A stretch of 15,423 bases of DNA. Origin: Microcaldota archaeon. GTDB lineage: Archaea; Micrarchaeota; Micrarchaeia; Anstonellales; Bilamarchaeaceae. The translations under genes were made by a program, and so were the position numbers. Positions within the stretch are counted from its first letter, which is position 1; every line of letters begins with the position of its first letter. A model generated the notes under the pieces. That model made no database searches. It saw only the letters and a program-made list of their open reading frames with translations, and had not been told where the DNA came from. Of the stretch, positions 7,008 through 14,236 are shown piece by piece. Location: NCBI GenBank assembly GCA_018813445.1, contig JAHJBR010000002.1, positions 1-15,423 of the forward strand, given 5' to 3'.

Positions 7008-8150
7008 ATGAAAGAATTTTTACCTGCTGAAAGAATGAAAGTTGTGAGCTACCCCATACGAGATATAGTAATGGAAGCAAGAAAAGAAGAAAAAGCAGGG
7101 AAAAAAATGATTTATCTGAATATAGGTGATCCTGCGCAATATGGGTTTGAACCTCCTTCTATAATAAAAGAAGAAGTGAAAAAGGCACTGGACATGGATT
7201 TGAAAGGATATGCGCCCTCCCAAGGAGACGATGAACTAATAGAAAAAATTGCTAAAATTGAGGGCTGTTCTGAGGAAAATGTTTTTGTAACCGTTGGGCT
7301 TACCGAAGGGATAGAATACTTCATCCAGGCATTGGTTGGGAAAGGAGAAAAATTACTGCTTCCTAATCCCACCTATCCGCTTTACATTACTAAGGCAGAT
7401 GTTTTCGAGGTTAAAAGCGAATTCTATAAACATGATGCTGATGGGCAGATAGATGTTGAGGATTTGCGCACTAAGATTGCTGATGCAAAGGCAATGGTGA
7501 TAATAAATCCGAATAATCCTTTAGGATCTCTTTATTCGGATAATAATCTGAATGAGGTTATTGCAATTTGCGCAGAATATAATGTTCCAATCTTCTATGA
7601 TGGTTCCTATGATAAATTGGTTTTTGATGGTTATTCTGATTTCAGAAAGCTTGCAAAAGGAAAGGTTCCATTCATTTATGGAAGCTCTCTTTCCAAGGTC
7701 TACCTCTATCCTGGGGCAAGGGTTGGTTGGGTAGCATTCCATGGAGATGGATGGGAAAAAATAAAAGATGCGTATTTCAGATTATGCAACCAACGTTTGT
7801 CTGTAAATTGGGAATTCCAAAAAGCAGCAGCTGCAGCAATACTGGATGATTCTCACCTTGTTCAGGTGAAAAAAGATCTTTTGGAAAGAAGAGATGCAAT
7901 GATTCAGGCTGCTGAAGGATTGCCATTGGAGTATCCTATGCCTAAGGGAGCGTTCTATGCGTTCATGAAGATCACTTCTGGCAAATGGAGTTCTGATTGG
8001 GATTTTGCAAGAGCTGCGATAAAAAAAGGAGTTGTTGTTGTTCCAGGTTCTGGTTTTGGGAAACAGGATGGAAATTACTTCAGAGCTACTTTTCTCCCGC
8101 CTGCAGAACTCATAAAGGAAGCTTTTGAAAAGATAGCTGAAATATTGTAA
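7008..8150 (+). CDS. PLP-dependent class I aminotransferase, alanine aminotransferase-like
   Basis: A 380-residue fold-type I aminotransferase closest in pattern to the archaeal alanine aminotransferase of Pyrococcus: LNIGDPAQY at 37-45, VTVGLTEGIE at 94-103, PNPTYPLY at 119-126, NPNNPLGSLY at 168-177, SSLSKVYLYPGARVGW with the PLP Lys230 and Arg238, and a C-terminal GSGFG followed by FRATFLPPAELI, where the Arg binds the substrate carboxylate. Asp198 and Tyr201 contact the cofactor, but the usual D-E-x-Y reads D-G-S-Y here. Likely substrates are alanine/pyruvate with glutamate/2-oxoglutarate; diaminopimelate or aspartate aminotransferase is possible. ATG 7008 is preferred to the TTG at 6990 because GGTG at 6998-7001 is suitably placed. 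It starts 30 bases after aspS and probably shares its transcript. Confidence 0.8.
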   Translation: MKEFLPAERMKVVSYPIRDIVMEARKEEKAGKKMIYLNIGDPAQYGFEPPSIIKEEVKKALDMDLKGYAPSQGDDELIEKIAKIEGCSEENVFVTVGLTEGIEYFIQALVGKGEKLLLPNPTYPLYITKADVFEVKSEFYKHDADGQIDVEDLRTKIADAKAMVIINPNNPLGSLYSDNNLNEVIAICAEYNVPIFYDGSYDKLVFDGYSDFRKLAKGKVPFIYGSSLSKVYLYPGARVGWVAFHGDGWEKIKDAYFRLCNQRLSVNWEFQKAAAAAILDDSHLVQVKKDLLERRDAMIQAAEGLPLEYPMPKGAFYAFMKITSGKWSSDWDFARAAIKKGVVVVPGSGFGKQDGNYFRATFLPPAELIKEAFEKIAEIL

Positions 8151-8167
8151 TTTTGAATTTATCATAG

Positions 8168-8180
8168 TTTATAAATATTT
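8168..8180 (+). promoter_or_regulatory. TATA-like box of the ankyrin gene
   Basis: TTTATAAATATTT is centred about 33 bases before the ATG at 8206, so transcription should begin only a few bases before the start codon. No ribosome binding site is visible between them. Confidence 0.6.
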
Positions 8181-8205
8181 ACAACCATATTCGATTGGTT
8201 ATTTT

Positions 8206-8904
8206 ATGGACCCAAGCAAACTAGAACTAAAATTCTTACGGGCTGCAGTTGATAATGACATGAACACATTAATTGAATGCATAAATCAAGGAGTTAATGT
8301 GAATGCAACTGATGGTGTCCTTGAATGGAATGCATTGATGTACGCAGCCAATAATGGGCATTTAGAAGTAGTTAGAATGTTGATTGATAAGGGTGCGGAT
8401 ATTCATGCAAAAAACATTTCAAGATGGAACGCAATAATGCATGCTGCAAACAGCGGAAGTGCAGAAATTATAGCCCTATTGCTTGAAACCGGCGCAAAAA
8501 CAGATATTGCCACCATGGTTACAGGAGTTACTCCTTTGATACTTGCCGCTGGAAAAGGACATGAGAAAGTGGTCCAGGTATTCATTGACTTCAAGCTTGA
8601 TTTAAACGTAAGGGATGAAGGAGAAAACACTGCTCTCATCAAGGCTACCATGAACAATCATATAAAAATGGTTGATTTGCTGATAAAGGCAGGTGCAGAC
8701 GTAACTCTAAAAAATGATGATGATCAGACTGCGCTTGATATTGCCCGTGAAAAAGGATATAAAGAAATTGCACGAATGCTGCAAAAGGCACTCAAACTCA
8801 GAACAGATACAGAAGGGGTTATGAAGCCTGGAAAAAGGATCAGAGGGGTTAAACCCGGGAAAGGCCGGGCAGTCGAACAAAAGAAAGCTCAGGCTAAACA
8901 GTAA
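8206..8904 (+). CDS. Ankyrin-repeat protein with a basic C-terminal tail
   Basis: A 232-residue protein made of about six ankyrin repeats, at roughly residues 7-36, 40-69, 73-102, 107-136, 140-169 and 174-195. The repeats keep the helix and turn signatures, such as AANNGHLEVVRMLIDKGAD and DQTALDIAREKGYKEIARML. The first line of two repeats is unusual: WNALMYAA and WNAIMHAA instead of the common TALHxAA. Residues 196-232 are a Lys/Arg/Gly-rich tail containing KPGKRIRGVKPGKGR, probably disordered. There is no signal peptide or membrane segment, so it should be cytosolic unless exported without a leader. Ankyrin repeats bind proteins; the partner is unknown. It has its own TATA-like box and a T-rich stretch after its stop, so it is likely a single-gene unit. 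No specific function can be assigned. Confidence 0.85.
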   Translation: MDPSKLELKFLRAAVDNDMNTLIECINQGVNVNATDGVLEWNALMYAANNGHLEVVRMLIDKGADIHAKNISRWNAIMHAANSGSAEIIALLLETGAKTDIATMVTGVTPLILAAGKGHEKVVQVFIDFKLDLNVRDEGENTALIKATMNNHIKMVDLLIKAGADVTLKNDDDQTALDIAREKGYKEIARMLQKALKLRTDTEGVMKPGKRIRGVKPGKGRAVEQKKAQAKQ

Positions 8905-8911
8905 TTGAATC

Positions 8912-8920
8912 TTTTTTAAA
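8912..8920 (+). promoter_or_regulatory. TATA-like box of the gatCAB operon
   Basis: TTTTTTAAA lies about 30 bases before the ATG at 8948, again predicting a very short leader. Its run of six T could also act as an oligo-T terminator for the ankyrin gene just upstream. Confidence 0.5.
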
Positions 8921-8947
8921 CCTTTGAGCAGATGTATAATTGATACT

Positions 8948-9247
8948 ATGGGTGCAGATATACATATTGATAAGGAGACAGTACGCAAAATGGCAGAGCT
9001 TTCGAGAGTAAATCTGAGCGAAAGCGAAGTTGTGCAATTGGAAAAGGAATTTGCAGAGATTTTAAGCTACTTTTCATCTATCCAAACATTATCTAAAGAA
9101 GGAAGCAAGCTTTCCTATGTATCAGAAAGCAACGGCGAATCTAGAAATGATAACGTAGGAAAGAAAAATGAAAAAGAAGCAGATGCGATAGTTGAACAGT
9201 TTGCGCAAAAAGACGGCAGATTGATGCTTGCACCCAAAACGCTTTGA
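8948..9247 (+). CDS. gatC: Asp-tRNA(Asn)/Glu-tRNA(Gln) amidotransferase subunit C
   Basis: A 99-residue GatC, the small subunit that wraps around GatA and holds it against GatB. The family pattern is clear: an N-terminal helix with VRKMAELSRVNLSESEV, then LEKEFAEILSYFSSIQTL, a linker, and an end in DGRLMLAPKTL, matching the usual D-G-x-x-x-x-P-K-x-L tail. ATG 8948 is chosen over an upstream TTG because it starts at the residues where GatC normally begins and sits at the right distance from the TATA-like box. The TGA stop lies 11 bases before the gatA ATG. In archaea GatCAB mainly makes Asn-tRNA, with GatDE making Gln-tRNA; a non-discriminating AspRS nearby supports that role here. Confidence 0.9.
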   Translation: MGADIHIDKETVRKMAELSRVNLSESEVVQLEKEFAEILSYFSSIQTLSKEGSKLSYVSESNGESRNDNVGKKNEKEADAIVEQFAQKDGRLMLAPKTL

Positions 9248-9249
9248 TT

Positions 9250-9254
9250 GTGAT
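9250..9254 (+). promoter_or_regulatory. Ribosome binding site of gatA
   Basis: GTGAT, complementary to the usual 16S 3' end, lies four bases before the ATG at 9259. It supports that ATG over the TTG at 9244. Confidence 0.5.
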
Positions 9255-9258
9255 TATC

Positions 9259-10637
9259 ATGTATGCAGAACACATTTCAAAACTTCTTGGAAAAATAAAA
9301 AAAGAAGACAAGCAAATACAGGCATTTATAGAAGTTTACTCAGAGGAGGCAATCCAGAAGGCAGAAGAGCTAGATAAAAAGGCAAAAAAAGGAGAAAGAC
9401 TTGGGAAGCTGGCTGGGAAGGCAATTGCGATAAAAAATATTATTGCAATAAAAGGGAAAAAACTTACTTGTGCTTCGAAGATGCTTGAGAATTATACTGC
9501 ACCATACAATGCAACAGTAATTGAAAAAATAATTGCAGAAGATGGTATAATTATAGGGAGCACGAATATGGATGAGTTTGCTTGTGGGACAGACTGCACA
9601 AAAAGTGCTTTTTTTCCTACAAAGAATCCGCTTGATACAGACTACGTTCCAGGAGGTACAAGCGGCGGAAGCGCTGCAGCAGTTGCAGCTGAATTCTGTG
9701 ATATGGCTCTTGGCTCGGATACTGGAGGCTCAGTAAGGTGCCCTGCATGTTTCTGTGGAATAACTGGAATAAAACCCACCTATGGGCTTGTATCACGATA
9801 TGGGCTTGTTGATGCTGCCATGAGCATGGATCAGATAGGGCCGCTTGCAACCAATGTTTATGATACAAAACTGCTGCTTTCAGCTATTGCAGGCAAAGAT
9901 GATTATGACCAGACAACTCATACAACTGCGGAATATGGATCTGTTGATTTAGAATATCCAAATGAAAAAAAGCTCACAATTGCGGTTCCAAAGGAATTCC
10001 TAGAAGGAGCAGACGAGCGAATAGTGAAATTATTTCACGAACTTTCAGATAAGCTCGCTGGCCAAGGACATGTTGTAAATGAAATATCGCTTCCGATAAT
10101 TAAGTATGCGATACCTATTTTCTACCTCACTTCGTTTGCAGAAATGTCCAGTTCTATGCAAAAATATGATGGATTGAGATATGGGAATACAAATGCAATA
10201 CTTGAGAATTTAGTAGAAGATGAAGTGCATTAAGAGGGAAAAGGATAGGGCTTGAAGTTAAAAGAAGAATATTGCTTGGAACATTCATAACTACTAAGGA
10301 ACACCAGGAAGCATGGTATGGGAAGACACTGAAAGCTAGAGGGGTATTGAAAAAAGAAATGGAATCAGTACTTGGTAAAAATGATGTGATGCTTGCACCT
10401 ACAATGGGCACACTTCCATGGAAAATAGGGGAAATGATGACTAATCCATTGGAAATGTACCTCGCAGATATACTTACTGTTCCTGCAAATCTTGCAGGAA
10501 TCCCTGCAGCAAGCGTTCCCTATGGAAAAATAGGAAAGTTTAAGCCAGGAATACAGGTTTTGGGAAGCAGATTCGGAGAAGGTAGAGTATTTTCTTTAAT
10601 GCAAGAAATTGAAAAACTAGACGGGCGAAGTAAATGA
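9259..10637 (+). pseudogene. gatA: Asp-tRNA(Asn)/Glu-tRNA(Gln) amidotransferase subunit A, one frameshift
   Basis: GatA is the amidase-signature subunit that takes ammonia from glutamine or asparagine. The first part, 324 residues ending at TAA 10231-10233, contains the core: Lys59 in AIAIKN, PGGTSGGSAAA at 131-141, and ALGSDTGGSVR with nucleophile Ser158. The Lys-to-Ser spacing is 99, as in Staphylococcus GatA. The cis-Ser position is Thr134. The remainder continues one base back in another frame (from about 10230): RGKRIGLEVKRRILLGT and later DILTVPANLAGIPAASVP, ending at 10635-10637. Reading a Leu after the last His restores a 21-residue spacer between RYG and the GxEVKRRI block, the same as I count in Thermotoga GatA, so one base, probably from a T run, is missing. 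No slippery heptamer is present. The stop overlaps the gatB start (ATGA). Both halves are well conserved, so this looks like a single recent event or a base-calling error. Confidence 0.88.
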
Positions 10638-12067
10638 AGGAAAAACAAGTTATAATTGGTTTGGAAATCCATGTGCAATTGAATACAGATGCAAAACTCT
10701 TCTGCGAATGCAGCACTAACTATAGTGCAATGGAACCTAACATGAATATATGCCCGATATGCGTTGGTCAGCCTGGATCAAAACCCATGTCTCCAAACAG
10801 TAAAGCATTTTCAAGTGTGTTAAAAATAGCTAAGATGCTTAATGCAAAACCAGAAATTGAAAAAGAAATTTTTGTACAAAGAAAGCACTATTTCTATCCT
10901 GATCTCCCCTCAGGATACCAAAGGACTTCTAAGCCAATCGCCAAAGATGGCAAACTGAATGAAATAGGAATTTGGGAAGTGCATATGGAGGAAGATCCAG
11001 GAAGATATGAACTCAAAAAAGGCTATGTGGATTATAATAGGAGTGGGGTGCCTCTTGTTGAGATAGTTACTGCACCGGATATCAAAAATCCTGCTCAAGC
11101 TAAAGAGTTCCTTGCAAAACTTGAATACTATTTGAGATATTACAACCTAGTGAAGGATGAAGTTGGTTCAATACGCATTGATGCGAATATAAGTATAGAA
11201 GGTGGGGCAAGAGTTGAAGTGAAAAACATAAACTCTTTCTCAAACGTGCATGATGCGTTAGTGTTTGAAATAAAGAGGCAGCGTACGCAAATAGAACAAG
11301 GGGTAAAGCTTATACAGGAAACAAGGCATTTTGATGAAGGGAGTGGGATCACAGTAAGACTAAGGAAAAAGGAAACTGCTGATGATTATAGGTATGTTCC
11401 TGATCCAGACGTCATGCCTCTTTATATTTCCAAGGAGGATTGGAAAAAAGTTGAAGGGAGTATAGAGGAACTTCCAGACAAACGGGCAGAAAGGATTACT
11501 AACGAATATAAAGTAGATCCTGTGGATGCAGAGGTATTAGTGCTTGAAAAAGAATTTGCAGATGCGTTTGAGGAACTTGTGAAGAAATTTGATGCGCAGA
11601 AGCTTGCAAATTGGATGCGCGGGCCTCTTAGAAAACAGCTCAACTACAGAAATCTTTTCTTTAGAACAAGCGGATTGGACACACAACATATAGAAGAGCT
11701 ATATGAGATGTTCAGCGATGGAAAAATCACAGATAATGCAATGGAACAAATACTCATCAAAATGCTTGATATGGATGTTCTTGTGAAATCAAGGGAAAAC
11801 AACAAATATATCAGATTAAAGGAAATGCCCCGTGAAATAGCAAAAGAACTTCAGCTTTTTAAGAGCCAGGATAACGAACTTCTAAATAGAGCGTGCTTAG
11901 AATCAATAAAAGAAAATCCAAAAGCAGTTGATGATTACCAGCAAGGCAAGGAAAAATCAATATTCTTTTTAGTTGGACTGGTTATGAAAAAAACCAAAGG
12001 CACGGCTGATGCAAAGGAAATTGAAAAAACAATAAAGGAACTGATTGAGGCTGCTAATAAACATTAG
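10634..12067 (+). CDS. gatB: Asp-tRNA(Asn)/Glu-tRNA(Gln) amidotransferase subunit B
   Basis: A 477-residue GatB, full length. This subunit binds the mischarged tRNA, phosphorylates the Asp or Glu side chain with ATP, and receives ammonia through a tunnel from GatA. The cradle domain opens with IIGLEIHVQL; Cys24, Cys26, Cys40 and Cys43 (CEC and CPIC) form the zinc site. KHYFYPDLPSGYQ, DPGRYE, DYNRSGVPLVEIVT, GSIRIDANIS and VEVKNINSF are all present, followed by the helical linker and the C-terminal YqeY-like tail that grips the tRNA. It overlaps gatA by four bases (ATGA), implying translational coupling. It is intact, unlike gatA. Closest alternative is GatE, but the GatE-specific insert is absent and the partners are GatC and GatA. 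Confidence 0.95.
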   Translation: MKEKQVIIGLEIHVQLNTDAKLFCECSTNYSAMEPNMNICPICVGQPGSKPMSPNSKAFSSVLKIAKMLNAKPEIEKEIFVQRKHYFYPDLPSGYQRTSKPIAKDGKLNEIGIWEVHMEEDPGRYELKKGYVDYNRSGVPLVEIVTAPDIKNPAQAKEFLAKLEYYLRYYNLVKDEVGSIRIDANISIEGGARVEVKNINSFSNVHDALVFEIKRQRTQIEQGVKLIQETRHFDEGSGITVRLRKKETADDYRYVPDPDVMPLYISKEDWKKVEGSIEELPDKRAERITNEYKVDPVDAEVLVLEKEFADAFEELVKKFDAQKLANWMRGPLRKQLNYRNLFFRTSGLDTQHIEELYEMFSDGKITDNAMEQILIKMLDMDVLVKSRENNKYIRLKEMPREIAKELQLFKSQDNELLNRACLESIKENPKAVDDYQQGKEKSIFFLVGLVMKKTKGTADAKEIEKTIKELIEAANKH

Positions 12068-12131
12068 AAGGATCAATATAAATTATTTTAATTTAGAATT
12101 TTAGAAAATTTCATATAAAATTTATACCTTT
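12068..12131. other. Convergent intergenic region between gatB and nrdJ
   Basis: These 64 bases are almost entirely A and T. Short T runs on both strands (for example TTTTTA near 12126 on the plus strand) could end both transcripts by the oligo-T mode used in archaea. No hairpin was recognised. Confidence 0.4.
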
Positions 12132-14213
12132 TTATTGTCCGCCACCTGCTTGCATTTCTGAAGGCTTTGGAGTTGGTTTGGCTTTTGTAAGCACTCCTTC
12201 CCCTCTGCTGCCATCCCTGTAAACTGTTACTCCCTTGCAACCGGTTTTCCAAGCAAGCATATATGCTTTTTGTATATCTTCGACTGATGTTTCAGCAGGC
12301 ATATTTATGGTCTTGCTAACAGCTAGGTCAGTATGTTTCTGGAATGCAGCTTGCATTTTCACATGGGAGTCGGGAGTTATATCATATGCCACCCTAAATA
12401 CGTCGCGAATATCTTTTGGAATATTCTCCATGTCTTGCACAGACCCTGATTCTATAACGCTTTGCATAAGTTCATTGGAATATAGTCCGCGTACTTTCAA
12501 AACGTGTTCAAACGTATCTTCAGAATAATAAAGTCTTGCGCCGTCCATAACCACTTTCACGTATGCAATGGAAAACATTGGTTCAATTCCACTAGATGTA
12601 TCGGCAATCATTGAGATTGTTCCGGTGGGCGCTATTGACGTGACTGTGGCGTTACGCATTGCATCATACTTTTCAGCCCATATTGAGTCTGCAAAACCTG
12701 GGAATGATCCTCTGGCCCTTCCAAGCTCATGACTCATTTTCCTGGCCTCAGAAGTTATGAACTTCATTATTTCATCTCCAATTTCCAAGGCAAGATTAGA
12801 ATCATAGCTTACACCAATTCTGAAAAGCATTTTGGCAAAACCCATCACCCCTAGCCCAATCCTTCGATTGAATTGTGTGTTCTCTTTAATCTTCTCTATT
12901 GGATATTTATTGAGTTCGATTACATTATCTAGGAATTGCACACCTAAACGAGTAACATACCTAAGGCGATTCCAATCTATCTTCTTCTTCCAGTCCGTCT
13001 TGCTCCAATTCATTTCCACAAACTTAGCAAGATTTATGCTTCCTAGATTGCAAGATTCATAATTGGGCATTGGAACTTCTCCGCATGGATTTGTTGCAGT
13101 GATTCTTTGCTTTGGCGTTGGATTAGTATTGTTTATAGTATCCATGAATAATAATCCAGGCTCGGCAGATTTCCATGCTGAATATGAAATCAGATTGAAA
13201 AGGCTTCGTGCCTTTATTTTCCTTACAGGTTGTTTTGTGCGCGGATTAAGCAATTCATATTCAGTATCTTTATCGACTGCTTCCATAAACTTATCATCCA
13301 CACCAACGCTTATGTTAAAGTTTTCAAGAACACCCGGTGTCTGTTTTACTGAGATAAATTCCTCTATATCCGGGTGCCAGACTTCTAATACACCCATGTT
13401 AGCACCGCGCCTTTTTCCGCCTTGCTTAACAACATTGGTTGCAACGTCAAAAACAGTCATGAATGAAATCGGGCCGCTTGCAACACCAGAAGTGCTTTTT
13501 ACAAAATCCCCTTTTGGCCTTAGAAAAGAGAATGAGAATCCAGTTCCGCCTCCGCTCTTATGGATAACTGCTGTGTTCTTTACTGATTCGAATATTCCTT
13601 CTAAATCATCGCCAATTCCAAGTACAAAGCACGCAGAAAGCTGACCTATTCCAGTACCTGCATTCATTAAAGTCGGGGAGTTAGGCATGAATTCGAATTT
13701 GCTCATTATTTCATGGAACGCATGTTCAAAATTTTTGCATGCATCGTCATCTCCGCCAAAAAGTTTTTCTCCGGATGCTATAAATTTAGCCACCCGCCTT
13801 ACAAGCTGACCTGGTGTTTCAATTATCTTTCCTTTTTCATCTTTTAAGAGATATCTTCTTTCCAAAACCTGCACAGAATTAATGGAAAGCTTAAGATCAT
13901 CTTTTACTCCTAAAATTCCTTTCAACTCACGTTCAACAGATTTTTTATGTCTGTATAGAATATATGCTTTTGCAGTGGTTGCATGGCCTCTTTCTATAAG
14001 CGCCTTTTCAACCGCATCCTGAACATCCTCTACAGAAGGAACAGAATCCTTGAATTTTTGATTAATGATTTGGATTGCAAGATCTGCATTCTTGTCTGAT
14101 TCGGATCTATCTTTGCCCCCAACCGCTTGTACAGATTTCCAAATGGCTTCCTTTATCTTCCCCTCATCGAATTTTGCAATGCTCCCATCACGTTTACTTA
14201 TCTTGTCGATCAT
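12132..14213 (-). CDS. nrdJ: Adenosylcobalamin-dependent (class II) ribonucleotide reductase, short C-terminus
   Basis: A 693-residue reductase that makes deoxyribonucleotides using a B12-generated thiyl radical. Residues 1 to about 95 form an ATP-cone allosteric domain beginning IDKISKRDGSIAKFDEGKI. The barrel carries the redox pair Cys195 (SACF) and Cys388 (CNLGS), the radical site NPCGE with Cys377 and Glu379, the FNISVGV strand, and APTGTISMIADTSSGIEP for substrate phosphate. GCKGVTVYRDGSR marks the end of the core. After that only about 23 residues remain, rich in Lys, Pro and Gly and without any cysteine; the CxxC or zinc-type arm that usually re-reduces the active site is missing. The ATG follows a strong AAGGTGGGA site. 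It lies 23 bases after the FKBP gene and may be co-transcribed with it. Frame and motifs are otherwise sound. Confidence 0.93.
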   Translation of the reverse strand: MIDKISKRDGSIAKFDEGKIKEAIWKSVQAVGGKDRSESDKNADLAIQIINQKFKDSVPSVEDVQDAVEKALIERGHATTAKAYILYRHKKSVERELKGILGVKDDLKLSINSVQVLERRYLLKDEKGKIIETPGQLVRRVAKFIASGEKLFGGDDDACKNFEHAFHEIMSKFEFMPNSPTLMNAGTGIGQLSACFVLGIGDDLEGIFESVKNTAVIHKSGGGTGFSFSFLRPKGDFVKSTSGVASGPISFMTVFDVATNVVKQGGKRRGANMGVLEVWHPDIEEFISVKQTPGVLENFNISVGVDDKFMEAVDKDTEYELLNPRTKQPVRKIKARSLFNLISYSAWKSAEPGLLFMDTINNTNPTPKQRITATNPCGEVPMPNYESCNLGSINLAKFVEMNWSKTDWKKKIDWNRLRYVTRLGVQFLDNVIELNKYPIEKIKENTQFNRRIGLGVMGFAKMLFRIGVSYDSNLALEIGDEIMKFITSEARKMSHELGRARGSFPGFADSIWAEKYDAMRNATVTSIAPTGTISMIADTSSGIEPMFSIAYVKVVMDGARLYYSEDTFEHVLKVRGLYSNELMQSVIESGSVQDMENIPKDIRDVFRVAYDITPDSHVKMQAAFQKHTDLAVSKTINMPAETSVEDIQKAYMLAWKTGCKGVTVYRDGSRGEGVLTKAKPTPKPSEMQAGGGQ

Positions 14214-14215
14214 TG

Positions 14216-14224
14216 TCCCACCTT
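14216..14224 (-). promoter_or_regulatory. Ribosome binding site of nrdJ
   Basis: On the minus strand this reads AAGGTGGGA, the strongest Shine-Dalgarno-like site in the window, just before the ATG at 14213. It indicates a leadered message, in keeping with read-through from the FKBP gene. Confidence 0.6.
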
Positions 14225-14236
14225 AATTAATGCCAG

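Noticed and set aside
10221..10240. Programmed -1 ribosomal frameshift in gatA
   Set aside because: No X-XXY-YYZ slippery heptamer or obvious downstream structure is present, and GatA is not known to be made that way.
13063..13644. 193-codon open frame on the plus strand
   Set aside because: It lies wholly opposite nrdJ, has no binding site, and shows no recognisable domain; a shadow of the reductase gene.
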